This document shows, one piece after another, positions 17,769-25,510 of a DNA stretch of 64,000 nt. This DNA is from Viridibacillus arenosi (lineage in GTDB: Bacteria > Bacillota > Bacilli > Bacillales_A > Planococcaceae). Where the stretch lies: positions 372,001 through 436,000 of the forward strand of contig NZ_MSPW01000003.1 in NCBI RefSeq assembly GCF_001955655.1, in the 5' to 3' direction. The stretch's first letter is position 1; each line of letters opens with the position of its first letter. The translations under genes were made by a program, and so were the position numbers. The notes under the pieces are model-generated. The model was not told the origin of the DNA. It did no database searches and saw only the letters and a list, made by a program, of their open reading frames with translations.

Positions 17769-18416
17769 TTACATACCAAACAGTCCAAAAAATTCAAATT
17801 GAACGGTCTTTTCAACAAGCTGCTCTAACTCTAATTGTTGCCATTCCTCATTTTCAGATTGAAATAACCATCTTGACAATACGCCTTCCAACAAGCTCAT
17901 AACAAAAACTGAATGTAATACGGGATCTACTGGACGTGGTAACATTTTCAAGGCAGAAGCTCTTCGAATATTATTTGCAAAAGCTTCTTGCATCTCTTTT
18001 TTTATCAACTCCACTTGCTGTTGCAAAATCGGTTGAGAATGGATTCCTTTAAGTAGGATTCCCATAAAATATCGATTTTTCCCCGCAAAGTGAAAAAGTT
18101 GTTCAAAAAGATTTCTTGATGATATGTATGCATCTTGAACAGAAGCTTTTTCTACTCTATACCCCATTGATATTGTATGTAAAATTGCTAACCGTCCATC
18201 GTTCAACATTTCACTAGCAATCATTTCCTTACTTTTGAAATACCAATAAAATGTTCCCTGGGATACATTAGCTTTTGCAACAATGTCAGAAATCTTTGTG
18301 TTATCGTAGCCTTGTGTTGCGAACATTTCTAAAGCAATCGAAAGTAGCTGTTGTTTACGTTCTTGTTTGCGTTTATCTTGTGTTTGAATGTTAGTCAACT
18401 CCCTCGACTGATCCAT
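17769..18416 (-). CDS. TetR/AcrR-family regulator of the amino-acid importer
   Basis: This 215-residue protein has a TetR HTH at about residues 20-66 (SDIVAKANVSQGTFYWYFKS). It lies 18 bases upstream of the importer operon on the same strand, so it probably represses or activates itself and the importer. The start is uncertain. The ATG at 18414-18416 has no ribosome site and lies about 5 bases from the predicted transcription start, so the message may be leaderless. A GAGGGAG downstream is followed by TTG with no spacing and ATT at 9 bases. An inverted repeat covers the ATG (see operator). Confidence 0.85.
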   Translation of the reverse strand: MDQSRELTNIQTQDKRKQERKQQLLSIALEMFATQGYDNTKISDIVAKANVSQGTFYWYFKSKEMIASEMLNDGRLAILHTISMGYRVEKASVQDAYISSRNLFEQLFHFAGKNRYFMGILLKGIHSQPILQQQVELIKKEMQEAFANNIRRASALKMLPRPVDPVLHSVFVMSLLEGVLSRWLFQSENEEWQQLELEQLVEKTVQFEFFGLFGM

Positions 18417-18421
18417 CAGTC
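18406..18421. promoter_or_regulatory. Putative TetR operator over the regulator start codon
   Basis: GACTGAT-CC-ATCAGTC is a perfect 7+2+7 inverted repeat sitting on the ATG and just downstream of the predicted -10 box. This is a classical place for autoregulation by a TetR dimer. Confidence 0.6.
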
Positions 18422-18427
18422 AATTAA

Positions 18428-18456
18428 ATCCTATAAGATTACTAAGTTTTAGTCAA
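18428..18456 (-). promoter_or_regulatory. Predicted SigA promoter of the TetR-importer transcript
   Basis: On the minus strand TTGACT is separated by 17 bases from TAGGAT (4/6 of TATAAT). Transcription would begin about 4-5 bases before the ATG, inside or next to the operator. Confidence 0.5.
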
Positions 18457-18643
18457 CTATTATTACTTAAATTATCTAGTTTTTTTATATTTTTTATTTC
18501 CCTCTAAGTATTACTTTCATTTCCCTCATAGTTTGTCCATTTATTTGTTGTCTAAAGCTAAAAAGTTTTTCAAAAAATAATACTAAATACAGAATGCTTT
18601 TAAGCAAATTACTCATTCTATAATAAAGGAGATGAGTTCAAAT

Positions 18644-18973
18644 ATGCGTAAAACGTTTATTGCACTTGGAATTTTTATTATTGCTAATTCAACACCAATA
18701 CATACACTAAATAGCGCTCATGCGCAACAAGATGTTCCAACATACGTTAAGTGGGGAAAGCTCGCTTTAATAGAGACTCATTCAAAATATCCCAATGCAA
18801 AAATAATTGACTACCTTCATCAAGGTAGAGAATCGAAAAAAGATACAACAATTGAAAAGTTTAAGTTATGGTTAAAAGAGGGAAACAGAGAGTTCGGTGT
18901 TTTTGTAAAAATTGAGTTTACTACCGATACAGAAAAAGTAGTTAAAATTGAACTTCAAGAAACTTCTAAATAA
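18644..18973 (+). CDS. YqzG/YhdC-family (DUF3889) secreted protein
   Basis: The protein has 109 residues from the ATG at 18644. The earlier ATG at 18632 overlaps the ribosome site AAGGAGATGA, so it cannot be the start. A signal peptide with cleavage near AHA-QQ precedes a small domain containing NREFGVFVKIEFTTDTEKVV, very like Bacillus YqzG (SKEFGVFVTISF). Function in the family is unknown. The protein is exported. A single gene without clear neighbours. Confidence 0.8.
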   Translation: MRKTFIALGIFIIANSTPIHTLNSAHAQQDVPTYVKWGKLALIETHSKYPNAKIIDYLHQGRESKKDTTIEKFKLWLKEGNREFGVFVKIEFTTDTEKVVKIELQETSK

Positions 18974-19214
18974 GCCATCACAGTAGAGTCAAATACGCTT
19001 TATAGTTCTTCTTTCTTATAGAAAATTGTTAGATCATTCTTTAGTTTCGTTTTTAAATACATTTTGTTCTATTCTAGTTTTTGGAAGTTCAAGGCTTAAG
19101 GAGTTAGCATCTCTAACCACCGTAATACAGAAATTGTTTTTGCTTCCCTTTCCTGAATCAAGTATTAATCACTTCATTTTTGTTAAAGATAAACGAAAGA
19201 GGAGGTGTGATACT

Positions 19215-19373
19215 ATGGCTCAACAGATTCTTTGCGAAGTGAATAACTGTACGTATTGGGGCTCTGGAAATAAATGTACTGCTGAAGCAATTTATGTAGT
19301 AAGTCAAAAGGGTAACCAAGCATCTAATAGTGAAGAAACGGATTGTAAAACATTCGATCCGGAGAAAAACTAA
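19215..19373 (+). CDS. DUF1540 small cysteine protein
   Basis: This 52-residue protein has four conserved cysteines (CEVNNCTYW, NKCTAEA, TDCKTF), the DUF1540 pattern seen in spore-formers, probably binding a metal. The ATG at 19215 has a near-perfect AAAGAGGAGGTGTG ribosome site 5-8 bases upstream. An open frame continues upstream to 19026 but has no such signal and is not coding. A strong terminator follows. Family role unknown, expression often sporulation-linked. Confidence 0.85.
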   Translation: MAQQILCEVNNCTYWGSGNKCTAEAIYVVSQKGNQASNSEETDCKTFDPEKN

Positions 19374-19408
19374 TTTTCTTAGGGGACTGACTAATAAGTA
19401 CCTAAAAT

Positions 19409-19452
19409 AAAGGTTCTAAAGAAAAACATACTGTTTTTCTTTAGAACCTTTT
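19409..19452 (+). terminator. Terminator of the DUF1540 gene
   Basis: AAAGGTTCTAAAGAAAAAC pairs perfectly with GTTTTTCTTTAGAACCTTT, followed by T residues. Confidence 0.85.
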
Positions 19453-19545
19453 ACGTTTTCCTCTCAACAAATCCATATTTTTCTTTTAAAAGTTTATTAA
19501 TTAGCAAAAGAAAAGCTATTTTTTATAAAAAAATTTAAAGGAATA

Positions 19546-19592
19546 GGGCTTCTCCCAAAATTCGATAATCATCGAATTTTTAGGAGTAGCCC
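19546..19592 (-). terminator. Terminator of the small minus-strand gene
   Basis: A long stem (GGGCTTCTCCCAAAATTCGAT with ATCGAATTTTTAGGAGTAGCCC, few mismatches) lies just after the stop at 19598, with a T-rich stretch on the minus strand. Confidence 0.7.
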
Positions 19593-19597
19593 CCTTC

Positions 19598-19798
19598 TTA
19601 TTTTTGATATTTATAAGCATTAACATTTTCATTTTTAAATAATAGATAGTGAGCATTTTTCACTTTTTCTTCTATATAGTCCAACGAATAATTCCCTAAA
19701 GGATCTGTTAAGTCACCGATTGCTCGAGATAGATTGTCAATCACAGGACTCAAGGTATCAAACTGTTTCTCCTCTTTATTAGTATTTATCTCATCCAT
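19598..19798 (-). CDS. Small hypothetical protein with an unclear start
   Basis: From the ATG at 19796-19798 the frame encodes 66 residues, ending in HYLLFKNENVNAYKYQK. That ATG has no ribosome site. The same frame stays open upstream for 20 or more codons (IIHTKKIRLRKIQHLAYEIM) to a perfect GAGGAGGAG at 19859-19867. At the right spacing (6 bases) there is an ATT, not ATG. Either a rare ATT start is used or the start codon was lost by mutation. A terminator follows. Family not recognised; charged and helical, no signal peptide. Confidence 0.45.
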   Translation of the reverse strand: MDEINTNKEEKQFDTLSPVIDNLSRAIGDLTDPLGNYSLDYIEEKVKNAHYLLFKNENVNAYKYQK

Positions 19799-20050
19799 GA
19801 TTTCATAGGCAAGATGCTGTATCTTCCGTAATCGTATTTTTTTTGTATGAATAATATACTCCTCCTCAATACACCAACTTATTTTGTTTCAATATATGGC
19901 AAACAATTGCATTTAATGAGTTGATACTAATAATAAATTCATTGCTTCTTTTCTTACATATATATTAATCAATTAAAACTTATACTAAAATATGGTATTA
20001 ATATATTCAGAATTATGTTAATATTGTTTTAACTAAGAAGGGTGGGGTTT

Positions 20051-20113
20051 ATGATGAAAAACATTACTATTATTCAATATCATAAGAACTTAGGAGAACT
20101 GATGGGCGACTAA
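20051..20113 (+). CDS. Possible leader peptide upstream of the methyltransferase
   Basis: ATGATG starts a 20-codon frame (MMKNITIIQYHKNLGELMGD) preceded by AAGGGTGGGG. It ends 59 bases before the methyltransferase start, and a 7-bp stem (20115-20142) sits between. The layout resembles a translated leader ahead of a regulated gene. It could also be a remnant of a small gene. Not recognised. Confidence 0.35.
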   Translation: MMKNITIIQYHKNLGELMGD

Positions 20114-20114
20114 T

Positions 20115-20142
20115 CAAGCATTAACTTTTATAGGCATGCTTG
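20115..20142 (+). promoter_or_regulatory. Hairpin between leader peptide and methyltransferase
   Basis: CAAGCAT (20115-20121) pairs with ATGCTTG (20136-20142) across a 14-base loop. It sits directly after the leader stop codon, where ribosome position could influence folding. Confidence 0.3.
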
Positions 20143-20172
20143 AATGCTCGTTCACATTTTAGGAGGAGCTTC

Positions 20173-20799
20173 ATGCTAAATAAACAAGGATTTGATTTGT
20201 GGGCAAATGATTACGATAAAACTGTACAAGTAAGCGAAGATAATAATTTATATCCATTTGCAGGATATAAAAATATATTAAGTGCTATATTTAATGAAAT
20301 CATGCAGGTAAATCAAGCAAAAGTGTTAGATATAGGGTTCGGGACAGGTGTTTTAACAAATAAACTATATGAAAATGATCATCACATAGATGGATTAGAC
20401 TTTTCTGCAAAGATGATTGAAATTGCACAATCTAAAATGCCGATGGCGAATCTGATGGAGTGGGATATTTCAAATGGTTTACCTGAGCAGTTACAAGGTA
20501 ATAAATATGACTTTATTGTCAGCACGTATACATTACACCATCTATCAGATGATGAAAAAATGGCTTTTATTAAGAGCTTACTATCTTTGCTCTCTGAGAA
20601 TGGCAAAATATTAATTGGCGATATTGCTTTTCAAACACGTGAAAATCTTGAAAATTGCAGAAAAGATAGCATTGGCTATTGGGATGATGATGAATTTTAT
20701 TTTGTTTATGAAGAACTAAATTCTTCATTACTAGGTGTTGCTAATTGTGAATTTCAAGCTATTTCTCACTGTGGAGGTTTATACGTAATTTCAAAGTAA
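20173..20799 (+). CDS. Class I SAM-dependent methyltransferase (YrrT-like)
   Basis: This 208-residue protein has a Rossmann SAM-binding motif (VLDIGFGTGV, residues 51-60), an acidic end of strand 2 (GLDFS) and the post-I motif WDISNG. The start pattern FDLWANDYDKTVQVSEDNNL resembles Bacillus YrrT (WAATYDQTVQG). YrrT lies in the methionine-to-cysteine pathway operon there; no such neighbours occur here, so the substrate is open. I chose the ATG at 20173 because AGGAGGAGC lies 5 bases before it; the TTG further upstream has no such site. Confidence 0.85.
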   Translation: MLNKQGFDLWANDYDKTVQVSEDNNLYPFAGYKNILSAIFNEIMQVNQAKVLDIGFGTGVLTNKLYENDHHIDGLDFSAKMIEIAQSKMPMANLMEWDISNGLPEQLQGNKYDFIVSTYTLHHLSDDEKMAFIKSLLSLLSENGKILIGDIAFQTRENLENCRKDSIGYWDDDEFYFVYEELNSSLLGVANCEFQAISHCGGLYVISK

Positions 20800-20888
20800 A
20801 TGATAATGTAATGGACGTTGCGATGCTTATCCATTCTACTATCATTGTGAATATGACTAAAGAGTATATTTACGTAATCTAAATAACA

Positions 20889-20933
20889 CAAACAAATCCT
20901 CCAATTCGCTCAGAATTTGGAGGATTTGTTTTC
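20889..20933. terminator. Bidirectional terminator between methyltransferase and SNF2 genes
   Basis: AACAAATCCTCCAATTC pairs with GAATTTGGAGGATTTGTT (one mismatch), with A- and T-rich flanks. Confidence 0.85.
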
Positions 20934-20953
20934 TATAATTCTTAGAGATTCAT

Positions 20954-23900
20954 CTATTCAATCATCAAAATTTCCCGAATATCTTGTTCTGTCATAGAAG
21001 TCAAGGAATCTTCGCCCGACTGAATTACTTCGTCAATGAGATGCATCTTTTTCTGCTGAAGCTCATATATTTTCTCTTCTATCGTTCCTTTAGCCACCAA
21101 ACGAATTACATGTACTTCATTTGTTTGACCCATACGATGTGCTCGGTCTGCAGCCTGTTGCTCGACTGCAGGATTCCACCAAAGATCATAAAGTATTACC
21201 GTATCTGCACCTGTCAAATTTAAACCAGTGCCCCCAGCTTTTAAGGAAATAAGAAATATATTCCCTTCTCCATTATTAAACCGCTCACATAATTCTACGC
21301 GATCTTCCGGAGGAGTTTGTCCATCTAAGTAAAAATAGGGTATACCCTGGTAGGCTAAATAGTGTCTGATAATACTATGCATTTGAGTAAACTGTGAAAA
21401 GATCAGTACTCGTCTACCTGAAATACGGCATTCTTCAATAATTCCCTTCAATTGTTCAAACTTTGCCGATCCTCCTGCATATTCATCAACAAATAATCCA
21501 GGGTGGCAACAGATTTGACGGAGTCTTGTCAGACCAGATAAAAATTTTATACGATTTTTTTGAAAACTGCCATTTCTTAAATGTTTCAAAGCTTCATTTT
21601 TCAACTCAGCTAAATAAGCTGCATATAATGTTTTCTGCTCTTCTTGTAACTCCGAGAATTGCATAGTTTCAATTTTATTTGGCAACTCTTTCAAAACCTC
21701 TTTTTTCAAACGTCTTAATATAAATGGACGTACTCTTTTTGCTACATTTTCTCTACTTAATTCGCTAAAGGCTCTTCGATTTGGCAACAACTCTGGGAAG
21801 ACGACATGAAATATTGACCACAGTTCATCCAAAGAGTTCTCTATTGGCGTTCCCGTTAGTGCAAATCGATAGTCTGCCTGAATCATTTTCACCGATTTAG
21901 CAGTCTTGGTAACTGGATTTTTAAAGGTTTGCGCCTCATCCAAGAATAATGTATGAAATTTCTCTTTGCGGTAAAGTGATACATCCATTCGTAATGAAGG
22001 ATACGAAGTGATGATTACATCGGCACCAATAGACTTATTCCACAAGGAAACTCTGGTCGCTTTGTTGCCATCAATGATTTGTACTTTTATATGAGGCGTA
22101 AACTTTTCCAACTCATTTTTCCAATTATAGATGAGAGACGAAGGTGCGATGATTAATATGGGCAATTCTCGCTCTCGAACATCCGGTAGCACTGATTCGA
22201 TGTAAGCAATGCTTTGTAGTGTCTTTCCAAGCCCCATATCGTCCGCAAGAATGCCACCGAATTTATATTTGGCTAGCATTTTGAACCAACTGAAACCCAC
22301 TTTTTGGTAATCTCGAAGTACTGTAGTTAAAGTACTAGGTACTGTATTTTCGACCTTTTCTGGATCCTTTAAGTTTTTCATAAGCTTGGTGAAATTTTCA
22401 CCCGGATTGACTAAATCACCTTGATCAATAGAATCTATTAATTGCATTCCTTTAATTAATGGGATTCTGATTTCTTCTCCAATGATATCTCTAGCAGACA
22501 GTTCCAAATCACTTACAACTTGGTAGAGTGCTAAAAATTCAGGTGTTTCCAATGATACTAACGTGCCATTTGGTATTCGGTAATACTTTCGTTTTTCCTC
22601 CAATGAAGTGAGTATCTCTTGAATTTCTGATTCTGAAATGCCCTTGATGTCGAATTGGAATGCAATCCAATCTGTTCGTTCACCTACTTCGACTTTTATC
22701 TTTGGTCCCGTATACCCTTTATGAATCCGCATTTTCACTGAAGTTGTAGCATAAATTTGAACTGATTTTTCTAATTCAGCGATGTTATGATGCAAAAATT
22801 GATACTCTGCTTCTTCATCATATAAGTAAAATCCACCTGACGTTTGAGTAAAGGAGCTTTCAAGTAGTAGCTTGATAATTTGTTCTTCTTTTGTTCGCTG
22901 TCGCTTAACCCCTGGAAAATGTGGAAAGGGTTGCTCTGCTTCTTCACAAGGATTTATAACGACTTGATCATAATGGAACTCCAAACCTGCAAGCAATCTA
23001 TGCCTTACACGGTCCAGAAATAACTTGGCTCGAAGTGGTGTTTCCCCCATTCTTTTTGAAACGGATTCTGCAATATTTACCTGTCCTAGTTTCATCAAGC
23101 CAGGTATGACATTCCTCATAAAATGATCGATTTGATTTTCTGAAATAACGAGCTGGTGTTTTCCCGACTCATTCAACATTCCTTTTAATTCTGCTAATCG
23201 ATGACAATCTTCCTGAAGAAGTTTGAACAATACGCCTTCTGAAAAAGCATAGCCATAAGCTTTTAAAACGTTTATCTCTTCAAGACCTTTAACATTCAAG
23301 CGGTAGTCAACTGTATTAGCTTCATCAAATTCAAAACTTAAAGGAAGATCTTGTCCAATTTGTACCCCTTTATAAATTTTATTCCCTTGCATGAATCGTA
23401 CTCCCGGGGCAGCAGTTAATAAAGGAAGCAACTGCTCCCAATCAGTCGCAGAAATTAAAACCAAATCATCTTGTATGTCACTATTACTTTTTACACGTTG
23501 ACTTCTTATCAAAAATTGAAGGACATCATCGGATTCTCTTGGAAAGCTGTGGAGCTCAGGTACATAAACCAATCCCTGTGCATATTCAAACGGTTCTCTT
23601 AACTCTAAGTCATGAAGAAACTGGGTTACTTTCGAGATGTTATGTAATACATTAGAACCTACCCTTATCTCAATTCCAAACACATATTCCATATTAGGAA
23701 GTAAAACTGGTAAGCAAGTAAATTCAACATTAAGTGACTGTCTATTGTCAAAATGTAATCCCTGGCCACTTTGCTGCTTCAATTTATTTTCAAATAAGCC
23801 CAGCATTCTGGTAGTCAATGCATTTTCAATTTGCTGCTTCTCTTCAATAGCAAGTAGGACAGCTGCAATATGCTGACAGTACGTTTTCACAAACCCTACT

Positions 23901-24118
23901 GGTGGACAACTACACTGAGCTACAATTTCTCCATCGGCATCTACATTCACTGTGACGTCAAAATCAGCTCCAGCTTTTACACTAGCTTCGATTATCGAAT
24001 CATCTTGTTGATAGGTATGAAGATTTACTTTTCCAGCTTGATAATAAGATTTACCCTTTTTAAAAGCGACTTCTCCACATAAAAACTTTATCTTTTTTTC
24101 ATTCATTGAAAAATCCAT
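20954..24118 (-). CDS. SWIM zinc-finger SNF2 helicase
   Basis: This 1054-residue protein starts with a SWIM zinc finger (C69-S-C71 ... C81-Q-H83). A middle SNF2-associated region follows, then a two-lobe SNF2 ATPase in the last 450 residues. Walker A DDMGLGKT lies near residue 630, the motif II box is DEAQ (about 726) instead of DEAH, and motif VI is QQAADRAHRMGQ. It belongs to the bacterial YwqA/RapA-like group, thought to remodel nucleic-acid-protein complexes with ATP. Its exact role is unknown. A monocistronic gene with a shared terminator. Full length for the family. Confidence 0.9.
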   Translation of the reverse strand: MDFSMNEKKIKFLCGEVAFKKGKSYYQAGKVNLHTYQQDDSIIEASVKAGADFDVTVNVDADGEIVAQCSCPPVGFVKTYCQHIAAVLLAIEEKQQIENALTTRMLGLFENKLKQQSGQGLHFDNRQSLNVEFTCLPVLLPNMEYVFGIEIRVGSNVLHNISKVTQFLHDLELREPFEYAQGLVYVPELHSFPRESDDVLQFLIRSQRVKSNSDIQDDLVLISATDWEQLLPLLTAAPGVRFMQGNKIYKGVQIGQDLPLSFEFDEANTVDYRLNVKGLEEINVLKAYGYAFSEGVLFKLLQEDCHRLAELKGMLNESGKHQLVISENQIDHFMRNVIPGLMKLGQVNIAESVSKRMGETPLRAKLFLDRVRHRLLAGLEFHYDQVVINPCEEAEQPFPHFPGVKRQRTKEEQIIKLLLESSFTQTSGGFYLYDEEAEYQFLHHNIAELEKSVQIYATTSVKMRIHKGYTGPKIKVEVGERTDWIAFQFDIKGISESEIQEILTSLEEKRKYYRIPNGTLVSLETPEFLALYQVVSDLELSARDIIGEEIRIPLIKGMQLIDSIDQGDLVNPGENFTKLMKNLKDPEKVENTVPSTLTTVLRDYQKVGFSWFKMLAKYKFGGILADDMGLGKTLQSIAYIESVLPDVRERELPILIIAPSSLIYNWKNELEKFTPHIKVQIIDGNKATRVSLWNKSIGADVIITSYPSLRMDVSLYRKEKFHTLFLDEAQTFKNPVTKTAKSVKMIQADYRFALTGTPIENSLDELWSIFHVVFPELLPNRRAFSELSRENVAKRVRPFILRRLKKEVLKELPNKIETMQFSELQEEQKTLYAAYLAELKNEALKHLRNGSFQKNRIKFLSGLTRLRQICCHPGLFVDEYAGGSAKFEQLKGIIEECRISGRRVLIFSQFTQMHSIIRHYLAYQGIPYFYLDGQTPPEDRVELCERFNNGEGNIFLISLKAGGTGLNLTGADTVILYDLWWNPAVEQQAADRAHRMGQTNEVHVIRLVAKGTIEEKIYELQQKKMHLIDEVIQSGEDSLTSMTEQDIREILMIE

Positions 24119-24408
24119 CTTTCGGTCCTTTCTAGACTTTCTTTAATACATTACTCACATTCATGTTTAATAACTTATTATTCATTTTCTCATACAAATC
24201 ATCTGGAGCAAAACATGTTTACTTATCATACATATACGGATATAACTATTAGTAGGATTTTAATGAAATTCGATTAACAATTCCTACTCCCTTTAAGTTA
24301 ATTAATAGCTTTATTAAATCTTTATGTTGTTTTGGGGTCAAAAAAAACCGCCAACAAAGTGACAGTTAGTTGTGATGTAAACCTAGAAAGTTGGCTTATT
24401 TGTAGAAG
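24119..24408. other. Intergenic region with terminator only
   Basis: Between the SNF2 gene start and the end of the SUMF-like gene I see only the hairpin at 24341-24395. No gene is present. Confidence 0.5.
24341..24395 (-). terminator. Possible terminator of the SUMF-like gene
   Basis: On the minus strand GCCAAC pairs with GTTGGC across a long loop, followed directly by GG and seven or more T residues. The short stem makes it uncertain. Confidence 0.4.
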
Positions 24409-25089
24409 TTACAAAGACTTAGCAAGTCTGAATCCAAGGTCGTCTATGAAAAACGAAGGATGGCTACGACGTCGACATGTTGCTCCACATCCCCTTGCCT
24501 CTTCAGCCCAGCTACCTCCTCGGAAAATTCGGTAGGAGCCGTACACTTGTTCATCGTATAAATCAAAGCACCACTCCCAAACATTCCCTAACATATCATA
24601 TAGTCCCCATGCATTCGGTTCCTTTCTTCCTACTTCATGGATTTTTCCTCCTGAATTTTCGTTATACCAGGCAATCTTATCAAGCTCTCCGTATCTATAA
24701 CCCTTAGTCCCTGCCTTACATGCATATTGCCATTCTGCTTCTGAAGGAAGTCGAAAGCCATTTGATCCCCAATTACAAATAATGTTTTCTCCATCATTAC
24801 TTTTAGAATAGCACTCTTTCAGTCCAACTTTTTGTGAAAGTAGATTACAAAAAGAAATTGCATCATACCAAGAAATATTCACAACCGGTTTTAGATTCCT
24901 GTCAAAGGAAATAGGCGATTTATTTGTAATAGCATTGTAAAGGTTCATAGTTACAGGGTAACTTGCAAAAAGATACGGACTTAGTTCAACATTCCATTTG
25001 CTTTTTAATCTATCGTCTCTTAATTCTATTTCTCCTCCGGGAATTTTCACCATTGGAAAGTCAATGGAATCCATTATTCTATTTGACAC
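24409..25089 (-). CDS. SUMF1/FGE-sulfatase-domain protein
   Basis: This 226-residue single-domain protein has the FGE fold motifs: PGG early, PVVNISWYDAISFCN, FRLPSEAEWQYACKAGT, GNVWEWCFD and FRGGSW. True formylglycine-generating enzymes need two cysteines in RGGS-x-x-C-x4-C. Here the C-terminal cysteines are in ARGCGATCRRR, at different positions with C-x3-C spacing. It therefore probably does something other than classical sulfatase maturation. No sulfatase gene is nearby. The start is GTG at 25087-25089, with AGGAGG 8 bases before it. Confidence 0.82.
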   Translation of the reverse strand: MSNRIMDSIDFPMVKIPGGEIELRDDRLKSKWNVELSPYLFASYPVTMNLYNAITNKSPISFDRNLKPVVNISWYDAISFCNLLSQKVGLKECYSKSNDGENIICNWGSNGFRLPSEAEWQYACKAGTKGYRYGELDKIAWYNENSGGKIHEVGRKEPNAWGLYDMLGNVWEWCFDLYDEQVYGSYRIFRGGSWAEEARGCGATCRRRSHPSFFIDDLGFRLAKSL

Positions 25090-25239
25090 TTTACCTACCT
25101 CCTAATTATCTTGATATGTTAGAAATCATGGTAATTTTTTGAAAATGTTTGTCAGTTGGTTCAACTAAGAATACGTTAACCCTGTAATATCAAGTTGTTC
25201 TCATTTAATGAAAACATGCAAAATGTTCTCGTATCTCTA

Positions 25240-25311
25240 CTATCTAATTAGAGGGACCACAACAAATAATGCTGCAAATTTCTTTGGAGTTACTCCATTA
25301 AAGTAGCCTTC
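25240..25311 (-). pseudogene. Remnant resembling an AraC-type HTH C-terminus
   Basis: A 23-codon frame between stops reads EGYFNGVTPKKFAALFVVVP and LIR. The string FNGVTPKKF resembles the end of the AraC/XylS DNA-binding domain (F-x-x-GxTPxxYR). It is closed on both sides by stop codons, so at most it is a relic. Confidence 0.3.
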
Positions 25312-25349
25312 CTATTTCAGACGATTACTAAGTCATAGAAATAAAGAGA

Positions 25350-25378
25350 AAATGACCTACCCACGGGGCAAGTCATTT
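25350..25378. terminator. Orphan terminator-like hairpin
   Basis: AAATGAC pairs with GTCATTT, and CCC pairs with GGG inside. No intact gene ends here, so it probably marks a lost gene. Confidence 0.4.
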
Positions 25379-25510
25379 GCTTAGAGTACTGACAAGTCTA
25401 TTTCATGATTAAATTGAGTAAAGGTTATTGTTGAGAATTCCATAAAATAATAATCAAAATATTTCAAGTTTCCTCATTTTATGTAATCCAATGCAATCTT
25501 ATTTAACAGT

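Larger units (their letters stand above)
25090..25510. other. Intergenic region with remnants
   Basis: The region holds a minus-strand AraC-like fragment (25240-25311) and an isolated hairpin (25350-25378). Otherwise nothing that looks coding. Confidence 0.5.

Noticed and set aside
19026-19214. N-terminal extension of the DUF1540 frame
   Set aside because: The near-perfect ribosome site is just before the ATG at 19215 and the extension is not conserved-looking.
24409-25089. True formylglycine-generating enzyme
   Set aside because: The cysteine spacing and position do not fit the catalytic RGGS-x-x-C-x4-C arrangement, and no sulfatase is near.
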